A DNA stretch of 43,680 bases from Sulfurimonas sp. RIFOXYB12_FULL_35_9 (GTDB lineage: Bacteria > Campylobacterota > Campylobacteria > Campylobacterales > Sulfurimonadaceae): assembly GCA_001829715.1 (NCBI GenBank), contig MICC01000012.1:1-43680 (forward strand). The letters run 5' to 3'. Positions 33,273-42,913 of the stretch are shown piece by piece (position 1 is the stretch's first letter; the number at the start of each line of letters is the position of its first letter). A program made the translations under genes and the position numbers. Below the pieces are notes generated by a model that was not told the DNA's origin, did not search any database, and was given only the letters and a program-made list of their open reading frames with translations.

Positions 33273-33994
33273 TCATACTCTATATTTGAAGCATCCAAAA
33301 ACTCCGTAAAAAGTTTAAAATATTTTTCTACATCTGATTTATCAGACGCATATAACGATATTTCCACGGAAGCATTTGCATCTTTTAGTATAGGAAGTGA
33401 AGAGAGTTCAATATCTTTTGGAATTTGCTCCATTATAGTTATAAGCGTATTTTCACTTGTTTGTGCCAAAAGCGTCAGCCTAAATTTTTTTACTGAATTG
33501 TTAAATAGTTTTTCTATAACAGAACTTATCATGGGGTGAGACATCTGCGGAAATCCGGGAGTAAAAAAGTATCTATTTTCCAAAGAAAACCCAGACATGT
33601 TGTTAATGGGATTGAATAAAAGTTCAGAGTTTTGAGGTAAATCAGCCATATGAACTCTATGAGGATATGCTTCTGCTCCAAATCTATCTATAATATTCTG
33701 CTCAAATTTTTTATGTCTCTCTAGCGGCTGAGAAGTGAAAACTTCAGCAGCAATTGCTCTTGTCAAATCATCAGGCGTTGCGCCGATGCCTCCAAATGAG
33801 AACATAACGCTTTGTTTATCATCTTTGATAAGCTTATATGTATTTCTAATCAGGTCTTCATCATCTTTTATAATAAAAGATGCAAAGAGGTCATGTCCAT
33901 ATTTTTGAAGTTCATTTTTCAAAAATTCAAAGTGTTTATCAACTCTGCGACCGTTTAATATTTCACTTCCGATTATACAAGCATAAAAGTTCAT
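33260..33994 (-). CDS. MoCF-domain protein, CinA N-terminal-like
   Basis: A 244-aa protein. The N-terminal 150 residues are a molybdopterin-binding fold of the MoeA/MogA/CinA type: ACIIGSEILNGRRVDKHFEF, FSFGGIGATPDDLTRAIA and FTPGFPQMSHPMI. The C-terminal nicotinamide-nucleotide amidase domain of full CinA is absent, so it is the short form seen in many bacteria. Proposed roles are NAD-related nucleotide repair (ADP-ribose pyrophosphatase in CinA) or cofactor binding. It converges on the ankyrin gene with a 13-bp overlap. Confidence 0.85.
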   Translation of the reverse strand: MNFYACIIGSEILNGRRVDKHFEFLKNELQKYGHDLFASFIIKDDEDLIRNTYKLIKDDKQSVMFSFGGIGATPDDLTRAIAAEVFTSQPLERHKKFEQNIIDRFGAEAYPHRVHMADLPQNSELLFNPINNMSGFSLENRYFFTPGFPQMSHPMISSVIEKLFNNSVKKFRLTLLAQTSENTLITIMEQIPKDIELSSLPILKDANASVEISLYASDKSDVEKYFKLFTEFLDASNIEYDYLA

Positions 33995-34052
33995 TTTTAT
34001 CTACCGTTTCATATTTTTTAAGTATTATACTGAAAACAATTAAGGAAGCTGT

Positions 34053-34340
34053 ATGTCATACGCACAACAACTAGAAGAACTAATAACAAAGAATGTTATT
34101 CCTGATATCAACGAAAGATTGGATGAGATATTTGAAGAAATTGCCGACAGCAAAGAGGCAAGTGAAGAGGCAAAAGAGGAGATAGAAGAGCTTCGCGAAT
34201 TTAAAGCAGATCTTCAAGATGTACTAGAAGATATTAAAAGCGGAGATATCGAAGAAGATGAGTGCAAAGAGCTTATTGATGATATTTTAGAGGCAAGAAA
34301 CGGCGAAGATGATGACGATTTCGGATTTGAAGACGAATAA
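34053..34340 (+). CDS. Acidic coiled-coil protein of unknown function
   Basis: A 95-aa protein with very many Glu and Asp residues (DEIFEEIADSKEASEEAKEE and an end reading GEDDDDFGFEDE). Heptad-like leucine spacing suggests a coiled coil. No domain is recognised. AAGGAAG is well placed before the ATG, and the gene converges on the helicase gene. The strong acidity suggests nucleic-acid mimicry or a chaperone-like role, but that is a guess. Confidence 0.7.
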   Translation: MSYAQQLEELITKNVIPDINERLDEIFEEIADSKEASEEAKEEIEELREFKADLQDVLEDIKSGDIEEDECKELIDDILEARNGEDDDDFGFEDE

Positions 34341-34353
34341 TAATCTTACAAAA

Positions 34354-35598
34354 CTACTCTATACTAGCCTCTTTTGAGGCTTTTTCCCTCGCTTTATCTT
34401 TTTTACTTTTGCCTTTGCCTTTAACCGGTTCAGGTCCTTTTACTTGAATTGGAGCTTCTCCGGTTAATTCAAATCCTTCTATTTGCTCTCTCTTTAGATT
34501 TACCTTGCAACGCTTTTCTATAATCCTAAAATGGTCTTTATCCTCATGTGATATAAATGAGATTGCCATTCCTGATTTTCCGGCTCTTGCGGTACGGCCG
34601 ATGCGGTGGATATAATCCGTCGGGGAGCGAGGCAGGTCAAAGTTTATAACGCATGAGACATCGCTTATATCCAATCCCCTAGCTGCTATATCCGTTGCAA
34701 AAAGTATCTTTATTTTTTTTCTCTTAAACTCATCTAACGTAAATGTGCGCTCATCCTGAAGCAAATCCCCATGAAATGACTCTGCCTTGTAGCCGTACTT
34801 TTTAAACTTAGCCGCTATGTTGTCCGTGGCTCTTTTGTTTGCCATAAATACGAGAACTTGTTCTAATTTTTCATTATCAAGCAGATGTCTTAGAAGCGGA
34901 CCGCGATTTTCTCTGTTTATCTCAATTGCACGCTGGATAATACTCTCAACAGTCGGAACATCTTGCTCTAGCGTTACTTGGATTGGATTTTGCGTGATTT
35001 TTGAGGCAATATCCAAGATTTTTTGAGGGTATGTTGCCGAGAAGAGAAGATTTTGACGCTTTTGCGGAATTGCTTCAAGGATGGCATTTAGCTCCTCCGC
35101 AAAACCTAGATTAAGCATCTTGTCCGCTTCATCCAGAACAAAAAACTCTAAGTGTGAAAGATTTGTCTGTTTTTTACTAAGCACGTCAAGCAGTCTTCCC
35201 GAGGTCGCCACCAAGATATCGCATCCTTGCTGAATGGCGTAAATCTGCTCACCGATGCTCTCTCCGCCGATAATGCTGACTACTTTTGGTTTTCTACTCA
35301 AATCCGCGCCAAAAGTGCAAAAAGCATCCGCAACTTGAAGAGTAAGCTCCCTTGTAGGAGTAAGAACAAGAGCTTTTATCTTCGACTTTCCTTCGCTAAC
35401 ACTTTTAGACCAAAGCTCTAAAATCGGCAGTACAAAACTTGCACTCTTTCCGCTCCCCGTCTGCGCCATTGCCATAATGTCATTATGCTTTAGCACAAGC
35501 GGGATAACTTGTTCCTGGATTGGAGTAGGTGTTATATAGCCGCTTTTTTTAAGCGCACTTTGGATTTGCGGTGATAGACCAAGTTTAGAAAATGGCAT
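34354..35598 (-). CDS. DEAD-box ATP-dependent RNA helicase (RhlE-type)
   Basis: A 414-aa protein with the full motif set: Q motif (GYITPTPIQEQVIP), Walker A AQTGSGKSAS (about 45-54), PTRELTLQ, VLDEADKML, SAT in LLFSATYP, FATDIAARGLDI and HRIGRTARAG. The C-terminal tail is basic (GKGKSKKDKAREKASKE) and probably binds RNA. Such helicases act in RNA turnover or ribosome assembly. GAGGAAG precedes the ATG. The gene diverges from the adk gene at 35719. Confidence 0.95.
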   Translation of the reverse strand: MPFSKLGLSPQIQSALKKSGYITPTPIQEQVIPLVLKHNDIMAMAQTGSGKSASFVLPILELWSKSVSEGKSKIKALVLTPTRELTLQVADAFCTFGADLSRKPKVVSIIGGESIGEQIYAIQQGCDILVATSGRLLDVLSKKQTNLSHLEFFVLDEADKMLNLGFAEELNAILEAIPQKRQNLLFSATYPQKILDIASKITQNPIQVTLEQDVPTVESIIQRAIEINRENRGPLLRHLLDNEKLEQVLVFMANKRATDNIAAKFKKYGYKAESFHGDLLQDERTFTLDEFKRKKIKILFATDIAARGLDISDVSCVINFDLPRSPTDYIHRIGRTARAGKSGMAISFISHEDKDHFRIIEKRCKVNLKREQIEGFELTGEAPIQVKGPEPVKGKGKSKKDKAREKASKEASIE

Positions 35599-35664
35599 TT
35601 GTCTTCCTCTAGTTAATTGAACGTATTTTATGAAATTTAGGCTTCAGAGGAGGTTTATTTATAG

Positions 35665-36366
<702 letters not shown>

Positions 36367-36383
36367 TAAACTTCTACATGTAG

Positions 36384-36405
36384 GTATCCAGAACTCTCTG
36401 GATAC
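36384..36405 (+). terminator. Terminator after the first adk gene
   Basis: GTATCCAGA and TCTGGATAC form a perfect 9-bp stem with a 4-nt loop, 17 bp after the stop and followed by TTTAATTTT. Confidence 0.75.
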
Positions 36406-36458
36406 TTTAATTTTACTTACTTTTTAATAAATTATTTCGTAATAATCAAGGAATATAG

Positions 36459-36863
36459 ATGGAAGCAAATGCACTATTACCAATTTTAACCGCAATAGCA
36501 GGTTCTTATTTGACTTACTTTTTTGCTAGTCGCTCAAAGCGTGAAGAATATATTTTAAAATATAAAGAAGAAAAGTATGCTAATTTGCTTGTTCTACTTC
36601 AGGGTTTTGTTGGCGTTACAGCAACTTCTGAAACAAAACGTAAATTTTTTGAAGAGCAATATAAGTCCTGGATATATAGTTCTGATGAAGTTATAGAAGC
36701 AATTAATGAAATGGTGAAATTAGTTATAGACTCTAGAAAAAATACTCCTGACCCACAAAAAGGTAGAAAAGTTATTGGAAATATTGTATTGGCTATGAGA
36801 AAAGATTTAAATGGAAAAACAAAATTAAAATATTCTGATTTTGTTTACACGGATGTAAGATAA
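36459..36863 (+). CDS. Hypothetical protein with one N-terminal membrane helix
   Basis: A 134-aa protein. Residues about 5-25 (LLPILTAIAGSYLTYFFASR) form a single helix; the rest is charged and helical (SKREEYILKYKEEKYANLLV). No family is recognised. It resembles small anchored proteins found in variable regions. AAGGAATATAG lies before the ATG. It is placed between the two adenylate kinase genes, downstream of a terminator, so it needs its own promoter. Confidence 0.65.
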   Translation: MEANALLPILTAIAGSYLTYFFASRSKREEYILKYKEEKYANLLVLLQGFVGVTATSETKRKFFEEQYKSWIYSSDEVIEAINEMVKLVIDSRKNTPDPQKGRKVIGNIVLAMRKDLNGKTKLKYSDFVYTDVR

Positions 36864-36895
36864 GAAAGTAGAAAGTTTATTCCTAAAGCTAAATA

Positions 36896-37465
36896 TTATA
36901 TTTTAGAGTTTATAAAACTTCCCATCTCAGAAACTATTGTCTCAATAGTTCCTTCGCCAGATATTACATGTAAAAGATTTTTAGCCTTGTAAAACGCTTG
37001 AATATCAGCCAAAGGCTCTGTGTAAACCTTCATACGGTTGTCAAATACTTCCGTGTTGTCATCAGCACCACGGTTACGACCAAGAACTCTATCTCTAGCA
37101 GTCTCTTCACTTACATGCACTTCTATAATACTGCAAAGTTCTAAAGATGAGTCACTACTTAGATACTCATCCAAAGCATTCAGTTGCTCCATGCTTCTTG
37201 GATATCCGTCGATTATGATTATATCTGTTGGAGCGTTTTTTATGGCGTTTATAATTGTCTCTATGGCTATCTTGATAGGAACAATAAGCCCTTTAGATAT
37301 ATAGTTGTTTATTTCGGAGCCAAGAGAGCTGCCGCTTGCAACTTCCGCTCTAAGCATATCGCCGGTAGAGTAGTGTGTTATTTTATCATTTTGTTTGGCT
37401 ATTAATTCTGCATCAGTAGTTTTACCGGAGCCGGGCGCTCCGATAATTAAAAATAATTTTTTCAT
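36896..37465 (-). CDS. adk: Adenylate kinase, Campylobacter-type short form
   Basis: A 189-aa protein with the P-loop LIIGAPGSGKTTD and [16 protein letters not shown], then IIIDGYPRSMEQL and VLGRNRGADDN. It lacks the long lid domain of the copy at 35719. It closely matches what I recall of the C. jejuni adk, including SKGLIVP and NRMKVYTEPL. It is therefore the native enzyme. It is 10 bp downstream of aspS and probably cotranscribed with it. I see no clear ribosome-binding site, so translation may be coupled to aspS. Confidence 0.93.
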   Translation of the reverse strand: MKKLFLIIGAPGSGKTTDAELIAKQNDKITHYSTGDMLRAEVASGSSLGSEINNYISKGLIVPIKIAIETIINAIKNAPTDIIIIDGYPRSMEQLNALDEYLSSDSSLELCSIIEVHVSEETARDRVLGRNRGADDNTEVFDNRMKVYTEPLADIQAFYKAKNLLHVISGEGTIETIVSEMGSFINSKI

Positions 37466-37475
37466 AATGTGAAGT

Positions 37476-39236
37476 TTATTTTACTTGTTCGCGAAGACGA
37501 ATGTGCAAATCTCTTAACTGAGTAGCGTCAACCGTACTTGGTGCTTTTGTTAAGATACAAGAAGCTTTTTGTGTTTTAGGGAATGCTATAACGTCACGGA
37601 TACTTGATTTTTTAGAGATTAACATCATAAGTCTGTCAAACCCGATAGCAAAACCGCCATGCGGAGGTGCACCAAATTTGAGTGCGTCAAGCAAGAAGCC
37701 AAACTTCTCTCTGGCTTCTTCTTCTCCGATGCCAAGAAGTTTGAAAATCTCCTCTTGCATCTCCTCTTTATGGATACGAATACTTCCACCGCCAAGCTCA
37801 GTGCCGTTTAGAACAATATCATAAGCGATAGAGTCTATCTCTTCTACATCGTCTTTATCGGTGTCTTTTGGCTGTGTAAATGGATGGTGAAGTGCTTTTA
37901 CTCTTCCCTCTTCAACTTCAAACATAGGGAAATCAACAACCCATACAAATTCAAAAGCATCTTTGTCGGCAAGATTCATTCTCTCATGTTCTGCTATAAA
38001 GATTCTAAGGCGACCCATGTAATCCCATACTGTTTTTTTATCTCCGGCACCGAAAAATACGACATCGCCAACTTCCATGCCAAGTCTCTCTACAAGAAGA
38101 GCAATATCTTCATCTTTAAAAAACTTGATAAGAGGACCTTTTAAACCATCCTCTTTCATCTGGAAATATCCAAGACCCTGTGCACCGAACTGACGAACAA
38201 AATCTTCAAAAGTCTTCATCTCTCTTTTTGAGAAAACCAAATCTGCACCGGGAACTCTAAGAGCTTTTATACGGTTTTTATGAGGTTGCTTTGCAATATT
38301 TGTAAATATCTCATTGTCGCATCTCTCAAATATATCGATAACATCAACCATTTTCAGGTCATATCTCAAATCCGGTTTGTCAGAACCGTACCACTCCATC
38401 GCATCTCTATAAGCTATACGGTTAAACGGCGGTTTAATCTCTACACCGCAAGCACCAAACATAGCAACAAGCAGCTTTTCTGCTATTTTTATAACGTCTT
38501 CTTGATTACAAAAGCTCATTTCAACATCTATTTGAGTAAATTCAGGCTGACGGTCAGCTCTTAAATCCTCATCTCTGAAACATTTTGCAATCTGAAAGTA
38601 TCTGTCAAATCCGCCAACCATTAATAGTTGTTTGAAAAGTTGTGGTGATTGAGGAAGTGCATAAAATTCGCCGCTGTGAACACGAGAAGGTACTAGATAA
38701 TCTCTTGCTCCCTCAGGAGTTGATTTTGTTAAAATTGGAGTTTCAACCTCTAAAAAGCCGTTTTCATCAAGTACGTTTCTAGCAGCGATTGCAGCTTTTG
38801 AGCGAAGACGAAACGTCTCATACATGGATGGATCTCTAAGCTCTAAATAACGATATCTAAGTCTTGTCTCTTCACCTACATTTTTATCGCCGATTACAAA
38901 CGGAACTGCAGCTGATCTGTTCTCTATGATGAGTTCATCTACTACAATCTCTATTGCACCTGTTTTAAGACGTGGATTTACCAAGCCCTCTCCACGGTGA
39001 CGTACTCTGCCTTTTGCAACAAGAACAAACTCATCACGAACGCTGCTTGCTATTTTGTGTGCCGATGCACTATCCTCAGGATCACATGTAAGCTGAATCA
39101 ATCCGCTCTTATCTCTTAGGTCGATAAAAATAATTCCACCATGATCACGGTAGCTATTTGCCCAACCAGCTAGAACAACACTCTGTCCTACATTTGCTTC
39201 ACTTAAATCTGTACAATAATGACTTCTCATAAACAT
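37476..39236 (-). CDS. aspS: Aspartyl-tRNA synthetase (bacterial type, probably non-discriminating)
   Basis: A 586-aa class II synthetase: N-terminal anticodon-binding OB fold (about 1-110), catalytic core with motif 2 ([21 protein letters not shown]), a GAD insert (about 300-400) and motif 3 ([18 protein letters not shown]). It charges tRNA-Asp. Most Campylobacterota lack AsnRS and use this enzyme with GatCAB for Asn-tRNA; that is established for relatives but not shown here. The first ATG (39236) has AGGA at the right distance; MRSHYC two codons later is the alternative start. Confidence 0.96.
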   Translation of the reverse strand: MFMRSHYCTDLSEANVGQSVVLAGWANSYRDHGGIIFIDLRDKSGLIQLTCDPEDSASAHKIASSVRDEFVLVAKGRVRHRGEGLVNPRLKTGAIEIVVDELIIENRSAAVPFVIGDKNVGEETRLRYRYLELRDPSMYETFRLRSKAAIAARNVLDENGFLEVETPILTKSTPEGARDYLVPSRVHSGEFYALPQSPQLFKQLLMVGGFDRYFQIAKCFRDEDLRADRQPEFTQIDVEMSFCNQEDVIKIAEKLLVAMFGACGVEIKPPFNRIAYRDAMEWYGSDKPDLRYDLKMVDVIDIFERCDNEIFTNIAKQPHKNRIKALRVPGADLVFSKREMKTFEDFVRQFGAQGLGYFQMKEDGLKGPLIKFFKDEDIALLVERLGMEVGDVVFFGAGDKKTVWDYMGRLRIFIAEHERMNLADKDAFEFVWVVDFPMFEVEEGRVKALHHPFTQPKDTDKDDVEEIDSIAYDIVLNGTELGGGSIRIHKEEMQEEIFKLLGIGEEEAREKFGFLLDALKFGAPPHGGFAIGFDRLMMLISKKSSIRDVIAFPKTQKASCILTKAPSTVDATQLRDLHIRLREQVK

Positions 39237-39260
39237 AGAGTCCTAGTAATAATTTTTGCG

Positions 39261-39266
39261 ATTATA
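39261..39266 (-). promoter_or_regulatory. -10 box for aspS-adk
   Basis: TATAAT on the minus strand within GGATATAATCG, 24 bp upstream of the aspS ATG. Confidence 0.45.
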
Positions 39267-39405
39267 TCCAAACTTGGCTTATCGGTTAATTAGATTATTA
39301 TTTGGACTAGAATTTCTTTAGCACGATGGGATTATTTTTAACGTACTTGTTGAAAATTACTCCTATCTACCTCTACATGCCTTTTTTTTTAAAAAATATT
39401 TTTAT

Positions 39406-40014
39406 TTATACCATAAGTTTTTTTGTAATATTTGCAACATGTGCACCTTGAAAACGTGCTCCCGCAAGTTCATTTTCGCTCGGATTGCGACTCCCATCAC
39501 CAACGATGGTTGATGCACCGTAAGGGGAACAGCCACTGATGCCATCCATAGTCATCTGTCCTTGAAAAGTATATGGCAAACCGACAATTACCATGCCTTG
39601 ATGAAGCAGTGTAGTGTGAAAACTTAGAATTGTAGATTCTTGTCCTCCATGCTGGGTATTTGAACTTGTTATAACGCTTCCGACTTTGCCGACTAACGAT
39701 CCTTTCATCCACAGCTGCCCTGTAGCATCAAGAAACTGGCGCATTTGTGCACACATGTTCCCAAAACGGGTAGGTGTTCCAAAGATAACTGCATCCGCCT
39801 CACTTAGTTCGTCCAAAGTACAGATAGGAATATGTGCCTGCTGTTTTTGAGCCTCTTTTGCACCCATTTTCTCCAACACTTCATCTGATAGAGTTTCAGG
39901 AACTCTTCGAACAACCGCTTCCATACCTTCTACGGAGTTCACACCTTCTGCAGCTGCTTCTATCATTTTGTGGATATGCCCATACATTGAATAATAAACG
40001 ACTAACACTTTCAT
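39406..40014 (-). CDS. wrbA: NAD(P)H:quinone oxidoreductase, WrbA family
   Basis: A 202-aa flavodoxin-fold protein. [16 protein letters not shown] is the FMN phosphate loop; [15 protein letters not shown] and [14 protein letters not shown] are further FMN-binding segments; [15 protein letters not shown] is typical of WrbA. It reduces quinones by two electrons and is linked to oxidative stress protection. GAGGAG precedes the ATG. It diverges from nadK. Confidence 0.94.
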   Translation of the reverse strand: MKVLVVYYSMYGHIHKMIEAAAEGVNSVEGMEAVVRRVPETLSDEVLEKMGAKEAQKQQAHIPICTLDELSEADAVIFGTPTRFGNMCAQMRQFLDATGQLWMKGSLVGKVGSVITSSNTQHGGQESTILSFHTTLLHQGMVIVGLPYTFQGQMTMDGISGCSPYGASTIVGDGSRNPSENELAGARFQGAHVANITKKLMV

Positions 40015-40111
40015 GTAAAACTCCTCTGTATTTAATTTAAAAAGATTGTATATTATTTAAGCTTAAGTATTTAAACACCATAAATCCATTTGCTTTTTAA
40101 TGTCAAGAGTG

Positions 40112-40117
40112 TATAAT
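40112..40117 (+). promoter_or_regulatory. -10 box for nadK
   Basis: TATAAT within GTGTATAATTTACG, 28 bp upstream of the TTG start of nadK, with TTGCTT as a possible -35 16 bp earlier. Confidence 0.45.
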
Positions 40118-40145
40118 TTACGAAATTTTTTGATAAAGAGCTTAT

Positions 40146-41000
40146 TTGAACAGTAAAATAGTGAAAAAAATCGGCATCGTTTTAAGACCATCAACACCAG
40201 AATTGAAAGATGGCTATATTAAAATGGAGGCTATCTTCAAAAATTACGATATAGAAGTTATGCTAGAACAGCAAAGTGCTAAAATGATTGGTATAGCAGG
40301 CAGCGATTTTAAAGAAATATGCCAAGAATGTGACTGTTTAGTAAGTTTTGGAGGTGACGGTACGTTAATCTCTACCGTTAGAAAATCATTTGACTTTGAT
40401 ATTCCCATACTTGGCGTACATGCCGGGAATCTAGGTTTTTTAGCAGATCTCTCTCTTGATGAACTTGACGATTTTGTTCAAAAAATAATTAAACACAGAT
40501 ATAGAGTTGATGAGAGGGCAGTTCTTGAAGCAACAGTTATCAAAAATGACAAAGAGGTAAAGTACTACGCTTTTAACGATATCGTACTTACTCGCACCAG
40601 AGTCTCAAACATGATACATATTGAGACATTGATTGATTCACGCTCTTTTAATACCTATTACGGTGACGGTGTAATAGTATCAACTCCTACAGGCTCAACG
40701 GCATATAACCTCTCAGCAGGCGGACCCGTACTTTTTCCTATGTCAAATGTTTTCGCACTTACTCCCATCTGCCCACACTCTCTGACACAAAGACCGATTG
40801 TGCTTCCTGGAAAATTTGCCATAGAGATGAGAACATCCGAAGAGAGAGCTTTGATAATCATAGACGGACAGGATATGCATGAGCTAGAACTTGGCGAGAG
40901 CGTACATATAAAATTGGCTGCTAAAACGGTTAAATTGATACATAAAGAGGAGTATAACTACTTTGATGTTTTAAAAGAGAAACTTAGGTGGGGAGAGTAA
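40146..41000 (+). CDS. nadK: NAD kinase
   Basis: A 284-aa enzyme that phosphorylates NAD to NADP. It has GGDGTLIST (residues 69-77) with the catalytic Asp71, GVHAGNLGFLADLSLDEL and TPTGSTAYNLSAGGPVL, the family motifs. The start is TTG at 40146, with AAAGAG upstream; no ATG in frame is near enough. It converges on the small CxxxCxxC gene, four bases from its stop. The recN gene follows on the same strand after 365 bp. Confidence 0.95.
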   Translation: MNSKIVKKIGIVLRPSTPELKDGYIKMEAIFKNYDIEVMLEQQSAKMIGIAGSDFKEICQECDCLVSFGGDGTLISTVRKSFDFDIPILGVHAGNLGFLADLSLDELDDFVQKIIKHRYRVDERAVLEATVIKNDKEVKYYAFNDIVLTRTRVSNMIHIETLIDSRSFNTYYGDGVIVSTPTGSTAYNLSAGGPVLFPMSNVFALTPICPHSLTQRPIVLPGKFAIEMRTSEERALIIIDGQDMHELELGESVHIKLAAKTVKLIHKEEYNYFDVLKEKLRWGE

Positions 41001-41004
41001 TATT

Positions 41005-41211
41005 TTATTTCGCATCTAGTGCTTTTATGAATTTTTTAATACTCTTTTTTTTGATTTTTTCACCGTCAACTATGGCAGTTGGCATCAATTTACAGTATTT
41101 ACACATCCCGATACAAGATTTTATTTTAATCTCTGTGGAGGGATAGTTTAAAATAATTTTTTTTACAAGTTTCTTTTTTTTAGGATATTTTTTACAAATT
41201 TTTATCTTCAT
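41005..41211 (-). CDS. Small CxxxCxxC protein, DUF1450/(2Fe-2S)-ferredoxin-like
   Basis: A 68-aa protein. The centre CIGMCKYCKLMPTAIVDGEKI is similar to the CxxxCxxC-xxP-x-AlVnGe core of the YuzB/DUF1450 family, a thioredoxin-like fold related to [2Fe-2S] ferredoxins. The rest is very Lys-rich. Whether it binds a cluster is unknown. It converges on nadK. AGAG lies at the right distance before the ATG. Confidence 0.7.
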   Translation of the reverse strand: MKIKICKKYPKKKKLVKKIILNYPSTEIKIKSCIGMCKYCKLMPTAIVDGEKIKKKSIKKFIKALDAK

Positions 41212-41330
41212 TTTTGTTTCTCTTGTTTTTTTATTTTAGTTGATAATATGACAATTTGCAATAAATGCAGCTTAATATATTTAAAAATTGCTACAATCCC
41301 CAATCTTTTAGATTTTTAACAATAAAAAAG

Positions 41331-41336
41331 TATAAT
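41331..41336 (+). promoter_or_regulatory. -10 box for recN
   Basis: TATAAT, 29 bp upstream of the recN ATG, followed by AAGG at the usual distance. Confidence 0.45.
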
Positions 41337-41365
41337 TTTAAAATAATTTTTAAGGTACATAATAA

Positions 41366-42901
41366 ATGATAGAGAGATTTTACTTAAAAGATTATCTTAG
41401 TTTTAGAGAGGTTGAGCTTGACCTAAAATGTGGACTTGTAGTCTTTACCGGTCCTAGCGGAAGCGGTAAGTCAATACTTATGAACTCTCTTTTATCTTCG
41501 CTTGGTGGCGATGCGTGTGATGCTTCACTTTGTGAATCTACCGTTACATGGGAGCTTAGCTCAGAAGATGTCGGCATAGAGTTTGACGATATAAATGTTT
41601 TTAAACATATAAAAAAAGAGAAATCAAGATATTTTATAAATAATCAAAGCATCTCAAAAAAAGCTATGAGGGATTTGTCATCAAACTACTTAAGACACCT
41701 CTCTTTAAGAGATTTTAGTGATTTTGAAAATGAAAATCTCCTTTTGATTTTAGACAATAGACTGGATAAGAAAAATCTCTCTGCAACCAAAATCAGAGAT
41801 GAGTACGGTGAACTTTTTTTAGAGCACAAAAAAATCCAAAAAGAGCTTCATACTATAGAAGAAGAGCAAAGAAAAATCATTGAACTAAAAGAGTTTGCAA
41901 CATTTGAGATAAAAAAGATAGAGAGTATAAACCCAAAAATATCAGAGGATGAAGAGCTTTTAGAGATCAAAAAAGAACTTTCAAGAAAAGAGAAAGCTTC
42001 AGAGAACATATCCAAAGCCAGTGCTATTTTTGAGCATGAATACAATGTTTTTAGTGCGTTGGATTCACTAAACATAGACAGCTCTTTTTTTAGTGACGCC
42101 ATGAACGAACTACGAGCAGTTATGGAGAATGCGGAGGAGAGATTTAATATGCTCGATGAAGTAAATGTGGAGGATGTCCTAAACCGCATTGAAGAGCTTA
42201 GTGACCTTAAAAGAAGATACGGAAGCATAGAAGATGCCCTAAGATACAAAGAACAGAAAATTTTAGAGCTTGCTAAGTATGAAAATATTGAGATAACAAA
42301 AGGCGATTTAGTAGCAAAAGAGTCCAAACTTGATAAAAAAGTAAAAGATTTGGCGTATCAACTGAGCCAGCTTCGCAGCAGTGAAATAGAATCATTTAGA
42401 GATGATTTAAACAAATATCTAAAAGAGCTCTATCTCAGAGGTGCGCAAGTTGAGATAATAGATGCTGAATATGGATTTTTTGGAAAAGATGAAGTGTTGC
42501 TAAAATTAAATGAGACTAATTTGCAAAAGATTAGTACAGGGGAGTTTAACAGGCTTCGTTTAGCAGTTTTGGCTCTTAAATCAGAGTTTATGAGTAAAAA
42601 TGGCGGAGTGTTGATGCTTGATGAGATAGATGCAAACTTAAGCGGTGAAGAGTCTATGAGCGTTGCAAAAGTTCTAAAACAACTTTCACAATACTTTCAG
42701 ATATTTGTAATATCACATCAACCGCAGTTAACATCTATGGGTGATCAGCACTTTTTGGTTTATAAAAATGAAAATGAGTCACATGTACGAGAACTTGGAT
42801 TTGATGAGAGAATAGATGAAATAGCCAGAATAATAAGCGGCGAAAGTATTACACAAGAGGCTAAAGGGTTTGCAAAAGAGCTTTTAGGACTAAATAAATA
42901 G
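41366..42901 (+). CDS. recN: DNA repair ATPase RecN
   Basis: A 511-aa SMC-like ATPase. It starts MIERFYLKDYLSFREVELDL, with Walker A GPSGSGKS (residues 29-36), two long helical segments forming a coiled coil (about 145-360), the signature-like ISTGEFNRLRLAVLALK and Walker B VLMLDEIDANLSGEE. It helps hold broken DNA ends for recombination repair. The length is a little shorter than E. coli RecN (553 aa), mainly in the coiled coil. It is followed after 12 bp by tatD. Confidence 0.93.
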   Translation: MIERFYLKDYLSFREVELDLKCGLVVFTGPSGSGKSILMNSLLSSLGGDACDASLCESTVTWELSSEDVGIEFDDINVFKHIKKEKSRYFINNQSISKKAMRDLSSNYLRHLSLRDFSDFENENLLLILDNRLDKKNLSATKIRDEYGELFLEHKKIQKELHTIEEEQRKIIELKEFATFEIKKIESINPKISEDEELLEIKKELSRKEKASENISKASAIFEHEYNVFSALDSLNIDSSFFSDAMNELRAVMENAEERFNMLDEVNVEDVLNRIEELSDLKRRYGSIEDALRYKEQKILELAKYENIEITKGDLVAKESKLDKKVKDLAYQLSQLRSSEIESFRDDLNKYLKELYLRGAQVEIIDAEYGFFGKDEVLLKLNETNLQKISTGEFNRLRLAVLALKSEFMSKNGGVLMLDEIDANLSGEESMSVAKVLKQLSQYFQIFVISHQPQLTSMGDQHFLVYKNENESHVRELGFDERIDEIARIISGESITQEAKGFAKELLGLNK

Positions 42902-42913
42902 AGAGAGTTCAAT

